Source: Bradyrhizobium sp. SRS-191
Lineage (GTDB): Bacteria; Pseudomonadota; Alphaproteobacteria; Rhizobiales; Xanthobacteraceae
NCBI RefSeq assembly: GCF_024586915.1
Contig: NZ_JANBVS010000009.1
Location: forward strand, 248,001-312,000
DNA: 64,000 nt
Direction: 5' to 3'
The notes beneath the pieces are model-generated. The model searched no databases, was not told where the DNA came from, and saw nothing but the letters and a program-made list of their open reading frames with translations. The position numbers were made by a program, and so were the translations under genes. Positions 34,523-45,567 of the stretch are shown here, one piece after another. The stretch's first letter is position 1, and each line of letters begins with the position of its first letter.

Positions 34523-35241
34523 GCACGCTGCTGAAGCTGTCGGGCGTCGAGACCTATATCGGCCGCTATCACATCCTGCAGGGCGTCGACTTCGAGGTGC
34601 CCGAGGGCCAGACGACGATGCTGCTTGGGCGGAACGGCGCGGGCAAGACCACGACGCTCCGCACGATCATGGGGCTGTGGCAGGCAAAGAGCGGCAGCAT
34701 TTCGCTTGCCGGCGAGTCGATCGAGAAGCTCGCGACGCCAGATATCGCCCAGCGCGGCGTCGGCTATGTGCCCGAGAGCATGGCGGTGTTCTCCGATCTC
34801 ACCGTCAAGGAGAACCTGGTGCTGGCGGCGCGCAACGGCCCGCTCGACGATGCCCAGCTCGCCTGGATCTTCGGCTTCTTCCCGGCCCTGAAAAAGTTCT
34901 GGCTGTCGCGCGCCGGCAGTCTCTCCGGCGGACAGAAGCAGATGCTGTCCATCGCGCGTGCGATCGTCGAACCCCGCAAGCTGCTCCTGATCGACGAGCC
35001 GACCAAGGGACTGGCGCCGGCGATCGTGATGTCGCTGATCGAGTGCCTCAAGGAGATCAAGCGCCGTGGCGCAACGATCCTCCTCGTCGAGCAGAACTTC
35101 CACGCCGCGCGCGAGCTCGGCGACCAGGTGCTGGTGATGGACAACGGCACCATCGTCCATCGCGGCGAGATGGCCGCGCTCGCCGCCGACGTGCCGCTGC
35201 AGGAGCGCCTGCTCGGCCTCAGCCTGGAGGCGCATCAATGA
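34519..35241 (+). CDS. ABC importer ATP-binding protein LivF-type
   Basis: A 240-residue NBD with LivF features: Walker A LLGRNGAGKTTTLRTIMGLW, GVGYVPESMAVFSDLTVKENL, signature LSGGQKQMLSIARAIV, Walker B LLLIDEPTKGLAP and VEQNFHAA. Start overlaps the preceding stop by ATGA, and its own stop overlaps the permease start in the same way, so translation of the unit is tightly coupled. Forms a heterodimer with the LivG-type subunit on the membrane complex. Confidence 0.95.
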   Translation: MSTLLKLSGVETYIGRYHILQGVDFEVPEGQTTMLLGRNGAGKTTTLRTIMGLWQAKSGSISLAGESIEKLATPDIAQRGVGYVPESMAVFSDLTVKENLVLAARNGPLDDAQLAWIFGFFPALKKFWLSRAGSLSGGQKQMLSIARAIVEPRKLLLIDEPTKGLAPAIVMSLIECLKEIKRRGATILLVEQNFHAARELGDQVLVMDNGTIVHRGEMAALAADVPLQERLLGLSLEAHQ

Positions 35242-36248
35242 GCGAGATTGCCGCAACCGACGCGCTGCCGAAGCCGAAGCGCGACATCGCGCCGCTGCTG
35301 CTCCCCGTCGTGCTGGCGCTCCTGATGATCCCATTGATCGGATCTGAGAGCTCCTGGGTCACGCTCACCGTGGCGAGCCTCGCGATGGGCATGATGATCT
35401 TCATCATGGCCTCCGGCCTGACGCTCGTCTTCGGGCTGATGGACGTGCTCAATTTCGGCCACGGCGCCTTCATCGCCGTCGGGGCCTATGTCGCAACCCT
35501 GGTGCTGCTGCCGCTCGCGAGTTGGGCGCAGGCCGATTCGCTGCTGACCAACCTCGCCGTCCTCGTTCCTGCGGCGCTGCTGTCGATGGGCGTGACCGGT
35601 GCACTTGGTCTCGTTGTCGAGCGCGTGCTGGTGCTGCCGGTGTATGGCCAGCATCTGAAGCAGATCCTGATGACAACCGGCGGCCTCATCGTCGCCGAGC
35701 AGACGCTCTATGCGCTGTTCGGCCCGCAGATCATCCCGCTGCCGCTGCCCACGGCATTCCGCGGCTCCTTCATCCTCGGCGACGTCGCGATCTCGAAATA
35801 CCGGCTGCTGGCGCTGCTCATCGGCCTCGTGATCTTCATCGCCATCGAGCTGGTGCTGAACCGCACCAAGATCGGCCTCCTGATCCGCGCCGGCGTCGAA
35901 AACCGCGAGATGGTCGAGGCGCTCGGCTACCGCATCCGTCGGCTGTTCCTCGGCGTGTTCATGACAGGCTCGGCGCTCGCCGGACTCGGCGGCGTGATGT
36001 GGGGGCTGTATCGCGAACAGGTCCATGCCTCGATCGGCGACGAGCTCACCGTGCTCGTGTTCATCGTCGTGATCATCGGCGGGCTCGGCTCGATCACCGG
36101 CTGCTTCATCGGCGCGATCCTGGTCGCGATGGTCGCCAATTACGGCGGCTTCCTGGTGCCGAAGCTCGCCCTCGTCTCCAACATCCTGCTGATGGTCGCC
36201 GTTCTGATGTGGCGGCCGCGCGGCCTCTATGCGGTGACCAGCCGATGA
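35238..36248 (+). CDS. ABC importer permease LivH-type
   Basis: A 336-residue inner-membrane protein with about eight hydrophobic segments. LTLVFGLMDVLNFGHGAFIAVGAY is the LivH signature, and GVENREMVEALGYRIRRLFLGVFMTGSALAG is the cytoplasmic EAA-like loop that docks on the ATPases. ATG 35238 overlaps the livF-type stop. A cytoplasmic Lys/Pro leader precedes the first helix. Confidence 0.94.
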   Translation: MSEIAATDALPKPKRDIAPLLLPVVLALLMIPLIGSESSWVTLTVASLAMGMMIFIMASGLTLVFGLMDVLNFGHGAFIAVGAYVATLVLLPLASWAQADSLLTNLAVLVPAALLSMGVTGALGLVVERVLVLPVYGQHLKQILMTTGGLIVAEQTLYALFGPQIIPLPLPTAFRGSFILGDVAISKYRLLALLIGLVIFIAIELVLNRTKIGLLIRAGVENREMVEALGYRIRRLFLGVFMTGSALAGLGGVMWGLYREQVHASIGDELTVLVFIVVIIGGLGSITGCFIGAILVAMVANYGGFLVPKLALVSNILLMVAVLMWRPRGLYAVTSR

Positions 36249-37315
36249 TGATCCTGTCCGGCGATCCGCCCCGCAGCCGCGCGCTGTCGATCCTGCTCGT
36301 CGTCATCGTGCTGGCGCTGCTGGCGACGCCCTTCATCTTCCCCGGCGCCAAGGCGCTCAACGTCGCCGCCAAGATCTGCATCTTCGCAGCGCTGGTCGCC
36401 TCCTACGACCTGCTGCTCGGCTACACCGGCTCGGTGTCGTTCGCCCACACGATGTTCTACGGCATCGGCTCCTACGCGATCGCGATCGCGCTCTACGGCC
36501 TTGGTCCCAACTGGACCTCGGTCGCCGCGGCCGTCGCGGCTGGACTGCCGCTCGCGCTACTGCTCGCGCTCGCCATCGGCCTGTTCTCGCTACGCGTCGA
36601 GGCCATCTTCTTCGCCATGATCACGCTCGCCGTCGCCTCCGCCTTCCTGGTGCTGGCCTCGCAGCTCTCATGGTTGACGGGCGGCGAGGACGGCCGCAGC
36701 TTCCAGCTGCCCGAGTTGCTGCGCCCCGGCACCGTGTTCATCGGCAAGGAATGGTTCGGCTTTACGGTCAATGGCCGCATCCTGACCTACTACCTGGTGT
36801 TCTTCGCCTGCGCGCTGATGATCCTGGCGCTGCTGCGCGTGGTCAACTCGCCGTTCGGCCGCGTGCTGCAGGCGATCCGCGAGAACAGGTTTCGCGCGGA
36901 GGCGCTTGGCTTCCGCACCGTCTTTCACCTGACCTACGCCAACTGCATCGCGGCCATGATCGCCGCGAGCGCCGGCATGCTGAACGCGCTGTGGCTGCGC
37001 TACGCCGGGCCGGACACGTCTCTGTCATTCTCGATCATGCTCGACATCCTGCTGATGGTCGTGATCGGCGGCATGGGCACGATCTATGGCGCGATCATCG
37101 GCGCGGCCATCTTCATCCTCGCCCAGAACTACCTGCAGGCGCTGATGAGCATCGCCTCCACCGCCGCAGCCGATGCCGGGCTCCCGCTGCTGCCGGGGCT
37201 GCTGCATCCCGACCGCTGGCTGCTGTGGCTGGGCCTGCTGTTCATCGCCAGCGTCTACTTCTTCCCGACCGGCGTCGTCGGCCGTCTCCGCAGCAAGCCC
37301 GGTTCATCACGCTAG
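36245..37315 (+). CDS. ABC importer permease LivM-type
   Basis: A 356-residue permease with eight to ten membrane segments; DLLLGYTGSVSFAHTMFYGIGSYAIA is the LivM counterpart of the LivH block, and ALLRVVNSPFGRVLQAIRENRFRAEALGF the coupling loop. ATG 36245 overlaps the livH-type stop; a second ATG follows at once. It is the last gene of the importer unit 32499-37315; a run of about 200 bases separates it from the next gene. Confidence 0.94.
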   Translation: MMILSGDPPRSRALSILLVVIVLALLATPFIFPGAKALNVAAKICIFAALVASYDLLLGYTGSVSFAHTMFYGIGSYAIAIALYGLGPNWTSVAAAVAAGLPLALLLALAIGLFSLRVEAIFFAMITLAVASAFLVLASQLSWLTGGEDGRSFQLPELLRPGTVFIGKEWFGFTVNGRILTYYLVFFACALMILALLRVVNSPFGRVLQAIRENRFRAEALGFRTVFHLTYANCIAAMIAASAGMLNALWLRYAGPDTSLSFSIMLDILLMVVIGGMGTIYGAIIGAAIFILAQNYLQALMSIASTAAADAGLPLLPGLLHPDRWLLWLGLLFIASVYFFPTGVVGRLRSKPGSSR

Positions 37316-37518
37316 GCTGCAATTACCATTAAAACTTTGCGCAACATGGCCGTCCTGACAGCGCAACCGCGGTACTCCGATGGAGAACCGGCCGTTTGAG
37401 ACGAGGTTTCATCCTCGCCTTAAGCCCGGGCTAACCGCGTTTCCTAACCGCTCCGGTACCACTGGCTTGTTATCAAGCTTGCTTGCAACAGGTCATTTCC
37501 TTCCGGGTCGATCAGGGC

Positions 37519-40500
37519 ATGCAGGGCGCAGCAGACACGTCGGGGGCCGGCGCAATCGAGCCGGAACGGATTGGCACGTCCCTCTGGCGCGGGCCGGTGC
37601 CGTGGCTGATCGCCTGCGGTGCGCTGCTGATCGCAGCCATCGTCATCGGCACGATCGTGACGGCGAACGACTTTCGCGCCCGCACGATCGCCAACAATGA
37701 GCGTGAACTCGAGAACACGGTCCTGCTGCTGAGCCGGCATTTCGGCCAGCAATTCGAGGACGCCGAGACGGCAGTGTCGCACGCGATCCGCCGCATGCAG
37801 CTGGGATCGATCAGCTCGCCCGACGCGTTCCGCGCGCGGATGTCACAGCCCGACATCCGCGAGATGCTGCAGTCGCAGGTCAACGGCCTGTCCTACATGG
37901 GCGATCTCACGTTGATCGGAGACGACGGCCATTTCGTCAATTGGTCGACCAACGATCCGCTGCCCTCCATCGACGTCAGCGACCGCCCGTACTTCAAGGA
38001 CCTCAAGTCGTCCTCGCAGCCGGACGGCTTCGTCATCGCGCCGGTGATGAGCCGCGTCACCGGCGGCTGGGCCACGATCGTCGCGCATCGCCTGAGCGGC
38101 GCCAACGGCGAATTCCTGGGCCTGCTCACGCGCCGCGTCGACCCGCGCGCCTATGAGACATTCATGGCGTCGATCGCCCTCGGCAAGCACGCGGCGATTA
38201 CCTTGTTCCACGCCGACGGCACGGTGCTGGCGCGCTATCCGCATGTCGCCTCAGTCATGGGACGCAGGATCGCCACCGGCAACCTGCACCGCACGGTGGC
38301 CGACGGCAACGTCCACACCGGCCTGATCACCAGTCCCGTCGACGACGTCGAGAAGATCGCAGCCGGCGCCAAGGTCGGTCGCTTTCCGCTGACCATGACA
38401 GCGACCAAGACCGTGGACGACGCGCTGGCCGATTGGCGTTCGCAAATGGTGCTGCTGGTCGCGGCGGCGATGCTCGCCATCCTCGTCATCGCCATCATGT
38501 TCAGCCTGATGATCCGGCAGATCGTGCGCCAGAACCGGATCGCAACACAGCAACTCGAGGACGAGAAGCAGCGGGTCGAGACCGCGCTCGACAACATGAC
38601 GCAGGGGTTGATCTCGTTCGACGCGAATGCCTGCGTGGTGATGTTCAACCAGCGCTTCATCGATCTGCTCGACCTGTCCACCGACGTGATCCGGCCCGGC
38701 CTGCACCTCCGCGAGGTCGTCGCGCACTGCAAGGCGCGCGGCGCCTTCGTCGGCAACGATGCGGATTTCTGCGCAGATGTCATCAATCGGGCGGCGGCCG
38801 GCGGCACGTCGCAGATGGTCACGGAGGCAAGCTCGGGCCGCTTCTTCAACGTCATCGACAAGCCGCTGTCATCCGGCGGCTGGGTCACGACCATCGAGGA
38901 CATCAGCGAGCATCGCAGGCTGGAGCAGGAGCGCGACCGCAATCATAGGTTCCTGCGCGAGATCATCGACCACATCCCGTCGCACATCATGGTCAAGGAT
39001 GTCCGCGACCGCCGCTACGTGCTGGTCAACCGCTCCTCCGAGCGCGGCTTCGGCTTGCAGGGCGACGAGATCGTCGGCCGGACGGTGTTCGACCTGCTGC
39101 CGCGATCGACGGCTGAAAAGGTGACCGCCGACGACGATCGCGCGCTGGAGCAGCCGGACGGGCTGGTCCTCGCCGAGCACCCCTGGCAGACCCCTGCGCT
39201 GGGCGCGCGCTACATCACCTCGCGGCGCATCGCCATCGCCGACGAGCAGCACCGGCCGCGCTACCTGATCAACGTGATCGAGGACACCACCGAGCGGCGC
39301 CTGGCCGACGAGAAGATCGCCCACCTTGCTCATTTCGATGCGCTGACGGAGCTGCCGAACCGCGTGCTGTTCCGCGAGCGCATCGATCAGGAGCTGGAGC
39401 GCGCGCGCCACGGCACCTTCTTCGCGCTGCTCTACATCGACGTCGACGAGTTCAAGGGCATCAACGACTCGCTCGGCCATCATGTCGGCGACGAACTCCT
39501 GAAGACGATTGCGCGGCGCATCGAGAGCTGCCTCGGGCCGGAGGACATGGTCGCCCGGCTCGGCGGCGACGAGTTCGCCGTGCTGCTGACGACGGTGGCC
39601 GACCAGGATGAAGTCATGGTCGCCGCGCGGGAAATTCTGGAGACGATCCGCAAGCCCTATCGCTGCCTCGGCCATCAGCTGTCGACCGATGCCAGCATCG
39701 GCATCGCGCTGGCGCCGCAGGATGGCGTGGAGTGTGATCAGCTGACCAAGAATGCCGACCTGGCGATGTATGCCGCCAAGGCCGGCGGCCGCCACACGTT
39801 CCGCTTCTTCGAACCGTCGATGGACGAAAGTGCGCGCGCCAGGCTGCAACTGCAGCAGGATCTGCGCCGCGCCATCGCCGAAAGCCAGTTCGAGCTGCAT
39901 TACCAGCCGCTGCTCGGCTTCACCGAGAACGTCATGACCGGCTGCGAGGCGCTGCTGCGCTGGCGCCATCCCGAGCGCGGCATGGTGCCGCCGCTCGACT
40001 TCATCCCGCTCGCCGAGGACACCGGGCTGATCAACGAGATCGGCGACTGGGTGATGCGCACCGCCTGCGCGGAGGCGGCGAGCTGGCCGGCCGACATCCG
40101 CATCGCGGTCAACGTCTCGCCGGTGCAGCTGAAATCGCCGACCTTGGCGCTACGCATCGCGAGCGCGCTCTCGGCCGCCGGCCTCGCACCGGAGCGGCTC
40201 GAGGTCGAGATCACCGAGGCGGTGCTGATCAGCGACGACGACGTCGCGCTCAGCATCCTGCATCAGCTGCACGACATGGGCGTGCGCATCGCGCTGGACG
40301 ATTTCGGCACCGGCTACTCGTCGCTGAGCTATCTCAAGCGGTTCCCATTCGACAAGATCAAGATCGACCGCTGCTTCGTCAGCGACATCGACGCCGGAAG
40401 CTCGTCGGCGATCGTCCAGGCGGTGGTGAGCATCGCGGCCGCCAGCAACATGACGACGACCGCCGAGGGTGTCGAGACCGGCGCGCAGCAGACGGCGCTG

Positions 40501-40623
40501 CGCCAGCTCGGCTGCACCGAGATGCAGGGCTACCTGTTCAGCGCGCCGAAGCCGGCCGCCGAGCTGCGCAAGCTGTTCGCGCCGGACGCGGCGACCGCCG
40601 AGGACCTGCAAGCCGCCGGCTGA
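37519..40623 (+). CDS. Membrane-anchored sensor-PAS-PAS-GGDEF-EAL protein
   Basis: A 1034-residue protein. TM1 (about 30-50) and TM2 (about 305-325) flank a periplasmic double-Cache-like sensor with YMGDLTLIGDDGHFVNWS and DVSDRPYFKDL. Two PAS-like domains follow (DNMTQGLISFDANACVVMFN; IIDHIPSHIMVKDVRDRRYV), then GGDEF (motif at residue 682) and EAL (EALL at 810). The inhibitory site upstream of GGDEF reads GPED, lacking the Arg, so feedback inhibition should be lost. EAL residues (NVSPVQL, EVEITEAVL, DDFGTGYSSL, KIDRCF) are intact. ATG 37519 is preferred to a TTG at 37483. It probably responds to a small extracytoplasmic ligand; proximity to the importer may be coincidental. Confidence 0.94.
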   Translation: MQGAADTSGAGAIEPERIGTSLWRGPVPWLIACGALLIAAIVIGTIVTANDFRARTIANNERELENTVLLLSRHFGQQFEDAETAVSHAIRRMQLGSISSPDAFRARMSQPDIREMLQSQVNGLSYMGDLTLIGDDGHFVNWSTNDPLPSIDVSDRPYFKDLKSSSQPDGFVIAPVMSRVTGGWATIVAHRLSGANGEFLGLLTRRVDPRAYETFMASIALGKHAAITLFHADGTVLARYPHVASVMGRRIATGNLHRTVADGNVHTGLITSPVDDVEKIAAGAKVGRFPLTMTATKTVDDALADWRSQMVLLVAAAMLAILVIAIMFSLMIRQIVRQNRIATQQLEDEKQRVETALDNMTQGLISFDANACVVMFNQRFIDLLDLSTDVIRPGLHLREVVAHCKARGAFVGNDADFCADVINRAAAGGTSQMVTEASSGRFFNVIDKPLSSGGWVTTIEDISEHRRLEQERDRNHRFLREIIDHIPSHIMVKDVRDRRYVLVNRSSERGFGLQGDEIVGRTVFDLLPRSTAEKVTADDDRALEQPDGLVLAEHPWQTPALGARYITSRRIAIADEQHRPRYLINVIEDTTERRLADEKIAHLAHFDALTELPNRVLFRERIDQELERARHGTFFALLYIDVDEFKGINDSLGHHVGDELLKTIARRIESCLGPEDMVARLGGDEFAVLLTTVADQDEVMVAAREILETIRKPYRCLGHQLSTDASIGIALAPQDGVECDQLTKNADLAMYAAKAGGRHTFRFFEPSMDESARARLQLQQDLRRAIAESQFELHYQPLLGFTENVMTGCEALLRWRHPERGMVPPLDFIPLAEDTGLINEIGDWVMRTACAEAASWPADIRIAVNVSPVQLKSPTLALRIASALSAAGLAPERLEVEITEAVLISDDDVALSILHQLHDMGVRIALDDFGTGYSSLSYLKRFPFDKIKIDRCFVSDIDAGSSSAIVQAVVSIAAASNMTTTAEGVETGAQQTALRQLGCTEMQGYLFSAPKPAAELRKLFAPDAATAEDLQAAG

Positions 40624-40826
40624 TGTCGGTCGGCAGGCTCCGTTTGCGTGATCATCGGCCGGCGCGATGAGCACGCGCTGCCAGCCGCGCATGGTCGCGA
40701 CCGCGATCACACCGATGAATTTGCGCCAACCGTCGCCCAGCAACGGCCTGCGGCGTTATGGTGCGCCGCCTTTGTTCCGGCCGAGGACCACCTATATAAG
40801 CGCCGTCGGAACCCGGAAGGTGGCCC

Positions 40827-41231
40827 ATGCAACCCGTCTCATTGCTCCTCAACGTCCTCTGGATCGTGCTCGGCGGCGCCTATATGGCGTTCGGCTGGCT
40901 GGTGGCGGCGGTGGTCATGGCCATCACGATCGTCGGCCTGCCCTGGGCGAGGGCCGCCTTCAACATCGCCGCCTATACGCTGCTGCCGTTCGGCTCGCGC
41001 GCCGTGCGCCGTGAGGAAGTCACCGGCATGGAGGATATCGGCACCGGGCCGCTGGGCCTGCTCGGCAACATCATCTGGTTCGTCCTGGCCGGCTGGTGGC
41101 TGGCGCTCGGCCACCTCCTGACCGCGATTGCGCTGGCGGTGACCATCATTGGCCTGCCCTTCGCCTGGGCCCACCTGAAGCTGGCCGGCCTGGCGCTGTG
41201 GCCGATCGGCAAGACCATCGTGCCGGCGTAA
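40827..41231 (+). CDS. YccF domain-containing inner membrane protein
   Basis: A 134-residue protein with two internally similar halves, each carrying hydrophobic helices and the conserved ITIVGLPWARAAFNIA / VTIIGLPFAWAHLKLA box. This duplication is the YccF (DUF307) hallmark. Function is unknown. The ribosome site GGAAGGTGG precedes ATG 40827. Upstream, CTATATAAG lies in the spacer 40624-40826. Confidence 0.9.
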   Translation: MQPVSLLLNVLWIVLGGAYMAFGWLVAAVVMAITIVGLPWARAAFNIAAYTLLPFGSRAVRREEVTGMEDIGTGPLGLLGNIIWFVLAGWWLALGHLLTAIALAVTIIGLPFAWAHLKLAGLALWPIGKTIVPA

Positions 41232-41370
41232 CGCCGACCCGCGGGCGCGGATCCTCCGCCAGCGCCGGGGCGCAGCCTCCGGGCGCCGGACGATCCGTCA
41301 CGTGGTCGCGAAAGCAACGCCCAAAGGGCGTTGCCGACCACGGGCCAATCGGCTACACCGTTCTCCGCAC

Positions 41371-41447
41371 GCACCCGTAGCTCAGCTGGATAGAGCGTTG
41401 CCCTCCGAAGGCAAAGGTCACACGTTCGAATCGTGTCGGGTGCGCCA
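41371..41447 (+). tRNA. tRNA-Arg (anticodon CCG)
   Basis: A full cloverleaf with encoded CCA: acceptor GCACCCG/CGGGTGC, D-arm GCTC-AGCTGGATA-GAGC, anticodon stem TTGCC/GGCAA closing loop CTCCGAA (anticodon CCG, reads CGG), variable AGGTC, T-arm ACACG-TTCGAAT-CGTGT, discriminator G and CCA at 41445-41447. Confidence 0.97.
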
Positions 41448-41752
41448 GTTCCGGGCTTGATCCTGTCATGCGGTTAGGACGCCTTGCGGCTTTTCTCCTC
41501 GCCTGCGTACCGGTCCACGGCGCATTGTCTCCAATGCATGTTCGACATCCCCCGCGAGTATTCCGATAGTCGCTTGCCGCTGTCGCAGCGGCCAGAAGGC
41601 GGCATGAAGATGTGCCGAATCCATCCAGTTCGCCCGTCTCGGCCTGGAGCGGTGGCGATCGAGCCACGTTGCGCTCAGACCCGTCGCGCAGGCCTCCTCA
41701 CGCACGAGGAGGGGCGGACCGGCCCGCCACAATCCTGCAAAGAGGGGACAAG
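41448..41752. other. Gene-free spacer after tRNA-Arg
   Basis: 305 bases between the tRNA and the orphan gene. Short frames on both strands have no recognisable domain. I looked for a repeat of the tRNA 3' end that would mark an integration site and saw none here. Confidence 0.5.
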
Positions 41753-42424
41753 ATGACAAGGACGCCACTTGTCCTGCCCAACGCTGCCGAGGGACGCTCG
41801 TTCCTGGTCGTGGTCGGTCGTCTCGTCGGAACGTCGCTTCCCCCCGAAGGACTCTTTTTCCAACCCATTCACGGCGACATCGACGACATCGGCTTTTGCC
41901 ACGGCGAGAACCAGGATTTATCGGATCGTCCACCCCGGCCAGAGAAGGTCCCTTACGACAGCTGGTGTCGGGAGAGGTTCTTCTTCATCCAATCTGTCGA
42001 GGACAGCAGCTCGCTCGGCAGCGTGGATGTGAAAGAGACCTTGGTCTACGATGATCGAATGCGTGGGGACATCGACTTTACCGGCATCATGGTGACCCTC
42101 TCTCTGCAACAACACGCATACGATGCGTATCTGGACCATGTCGGACTGGTCCGACAGCCCGAGCTGCTTGATCACGAATCGTGGGATGGCCGCATTCTCC
42201 TCCGCATCCCCGCGCGCCCTTTCGCGTTTCCGATGCCGCGCGGAAGCACTAAGCCGTGGCAAACGAGAACGTTCGTCGGTGAATTGCAGCCGATTGTCCG
42301 CTTCACGTTCGACGAGATCGAAATCCAACCGCTTCGTGACGACCAAGGCCGCCGCGTAACGTTGGGCGAGGCCGCGTGCGACGGAGATCCCGGCTGGCAG
42401 GCGCCCTTGCGTCTGCGGGCCTGA
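41753..42424 (+). CDS. Hypothetical protein, possibly acquired
   Basis: A 223-residue cytoplasmic protein I do not recognise. It begins MTRTPLVLPNAAEGRSFLVV and contains CHGENQDLSDRPPRP, RERFFFIQSVEDSSS and RSTKP-like basic stretches; no signal peptide or membrane helix is seen. The ATG follows AAAGAGGGG at good spacing, so it is probably translated. Codon use is less GC-biased at third positions than in the neighbours, and the gene stands alone downstream of tRNA-Arg, a frequent integration point, which is consistent with horizontal gain. Confidence 0.7.
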   Translation: MTRTPLVLPNAAEGRSFLVVVGRLVGTSLPPEGLFFQPIHGDIDDIGFCHGENQDLSDRPPRPEKVPYDSWCRERFFFIQSVEDSSSLGSVDVKETLVYDDRMRGDIDFTGIMVTLSLQQHAYDAYLDHVGLVRQPELLDHESWDGRILLRIPARPFAFPMPRGSTKPWQTRTFVGELQPIVRFTFDEIEIQPLRDDQGRRVTLGEAACDGDPGWQAPLRLRA

Positions 42425-42437
42425 CGCGCAGCACGCC

Positions 42438-43634
<1,197 letters not shown>

Positions 43635-43726
43635 GACAAGACCCGTCTGCCAATTATTTTAAACATAAAATAATTGGCCGGCGATCAATCTGTCAAGCTT
43701 GGCGCGCCCCGCACACGGACAGCCGC

Positions 43727-44740
43727 CTACTCCGCCGCCTTGCCGAGCTTACCGAACACGCGGGTCGGCGCCGGAAAGCCGCAGGAGGTGCCGTCGGTGA
43801 TCTTGACCTGATCCTCCCACGGCAGGCGATAAGTGCCCGCGACCATGTCGTGCATGAAGGTATAGGGGCAATCCATCGCGCCGCCCTTCACCGCGACGTA
43901 GCCGCGATGCCAGAGCTGATAGATGTTGTTCTCGACGCCCCAGCCGAGGCGCGCCTCGCGCACGAGATCGGGCCGCACCTCGGCCGTGATGATCTCGTCG
44001 GCGCGGCCGGTGGTGCCGTGAGCGAGAATGCTGCCGTCGAAATTCACGATCATGCCCTCGCCCATCGAATCGAACGAGCCGTCGGAGCCGCACATGCAGA
44101 CATTCGCCGTGACCATCAGGTTCTGGAATGCGTTCGCCTGGTTGGTGAAGCGCCAGCTGTCGCGGATCGGCGCGGTGTAGCCGGCCGTGCGGATCATGAT
44201 CTCCGCGCCCTTGTAGGCGCATTCCCGCGCCATCTCCGGGAACATGCCGTCATGGCAGATGATCAGCGCGATCTTGGCGTCGCGCGGTCCCTCGATCACG
44301 GGGATGCCGAGATCGCCCGGCTCCCACGGCTCGACTGGAATCCACGGATGCAGCTTGCGGTAATACAGCTTGATGTCGCCATGATCGTCGATGATCAGGC
44401 CGGAATTGTAGGGATTGCCGTCGGGGTTGTACTCCATGATGGAGAAGCAGCCCCAGATCTTGTTGTCGATGCAGGCCTGCTTGAAGGCCGCGACCTCCGG
44501 CCCGTCGAGCCGGCACATGATCTCCGGATTGGTGTCCATCGACAGGCCGTGCAGCGAATATTCCGGGAAGACCACGAGATCCATGGTGCCGAGATTGCGC
44601 CGGGCCTTGCCGACCATCCAGACGATCTTCTCGGTCTGCCGCGCAAGATCCTCTTTGGTCACGACGACCGGCAACTGAAGTTGCACCAGGCCGATGACCA
44701 CGCCGTGGTCGGATTTGTTGAGACCGCCGAGCCCATTCAT
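43727..44740 (-). CDS. amiF: Formamidase (nitrilase superfamily)
   Basis: A 337-residue enzyme converting formamide to formate and ammonia. The Glu-Lys-Cys triad is visible: Glu60 in VVFPEYSLHGL, Lys129 in YYRKLHPWIP and Cys162 in ICHDGMFPEMA. Length and motifs match Helicobacter-type AmiF (GCFSIMEYNPDGNPYNSGLII, YQLWHRGYVAVKGG) more closely than the acetamidase AmiE, with which it shares the fold. It would supply nitrogen. The ribosome site GGGAGGT precedes ATG 44740. It stands between the ACAD and a TetR gene with no transport gene beside it. Confidence 0.93.
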   Translation of the reverse strand: MNGLGGLNKSDHGVVIGLVQLQLPVVVTKEDLARQTEKIVWMVGKARRNLGTMDLVVFPEYSLHGLSMDTNPEIMCRLDGPEVAAFKQACIDNKIWGCFSIMEYNPDGNPYNSGLIIDDHGDIKLYYRKLHPWIPVEPWEPGDLGIPVIEGPRDAKIALIICHDGMFPEMARECAYKGAEIMIRTAGYTAPIRDSWRFTNQANAFQNLMVTANVCMCGSDGSFDSMGEGMIVNFDGSILAHGTTGRADEIITAEVRPDLVREARLGWGVENNIYQLWHRGYVAVKGGAMDCPYTFMHDMVAGTYRLPWEDQVKITDGTSCGFPAPTRVFGKLGKAAE

Positions 44741-44865
44741 GCCGGACCTCCCTGTGTCGCTGCCGTCGGAATTTTGGCCAAGACAACCACGATTCCGCGG
44801 ACGCCGCGCGCCGATTTTTCAGCGCGCGCTGCCGCTTGCGCAGGCAGCGGCGACGTTCGGTTCCG

Positions 44866-45429
44866 TCAGAGTGAAGGTGGTTGCTGCAGACGCCCTTGGA
44901 ACCGCGTCAAAGCGCGGCCGAACACGGCCTCATCGCCCGTCGCGCGCGCCAGCACCAGCGCCCCCTGGATGCCGAGCACGACCTCCTCGGCGCGATCAGC
45001 GGCCGCTGCCGCCGGCCAACCGCCACGCACCAGCGCGTCGCGCAGCGACTCGATCCAGCGCGTGAAGTAGCTGGCGATCACGGCCGCGAAGCGGTCGCGC
45101 GTCTCGTCGAGTGCAAACGCGCCGACGAGGCAAACCCGCCGTCCGGAGCGGAAGTAGTCATCGACCCCACGCCACATCCGCGCAATCGCGACGTCAGGGA
45201 CGTCGGCACGCAACGGCGCATAGATCTCGCGCTCGAACCAGTCGTCGACATGCGCCAGCACGGCGCGCGCCATCTCATCCTTCCCTCCGGGAAAGAAGTG
45301 ATACAGGCTGCCCTTGCCGAGGCCCGTCCGCTCGGTGATGCGGCTGAGCGAGGTGCCCTCGAAGCCGTGCTCGCGGAAGACCTCGGCGATGACGGGGATG
45401 ACGTCGTTGCGCTCATGGAGCGTCCGCAT
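44866..45429 (-). CDS. TetR-family transcriptional regulator
   Basis: 187 residues. HTH: VIAEVFREHGFEGTSLSRITERTGLGKGSLYHFFPGGKDEMARAVL, typical of the TetR group, with an all-helical ligand domain after residue 55. ATG 45429 is used; an upstream open stretch to 45498 is not supported. It is downstream of, and in the same direction as, the DUF1348 gene (138-base gap), whose promoter holds a TetR-like palindrome. It is thus probably the repressor of that gene and perhaps itself. Confidence 0.92.
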   Translation of the reverse strand: MRTLHERNDVIPVIAEVFREHGFEGTSLSRITERTGLGKGSLYHFFPGGKDEMARAVLAHVDDWFEREIYAPLRADVPDVAIARMWRGVDDYFRSGRRVCLVGAFALDETRDRFAAVIASYFTRWIESLRDALVRGGWPAAAAADRAEEVVLGIQGALVLARATGDEAVFGRALTRFQGRLQQPPSL

Positions 45430-45567
45430 GACTCTCTCGCTCTCACACTCTCTAGAAGTCACGTAACCGGCGTCCCGGAGGGGGTCACCTCTCCCCAATG
45501 GGGCCTCGATGGGGGGGAGGTGAACCGAGACCGCCGCACCAAGTTTTGCGCCGGGAGACCGGCGAAC

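Noticed and set aside
41371..42424. Genomic island attachment site at tRNA-Arg
   Set aside because: No direct repeat of the tRNA 3' end and no integrase were found in the window.
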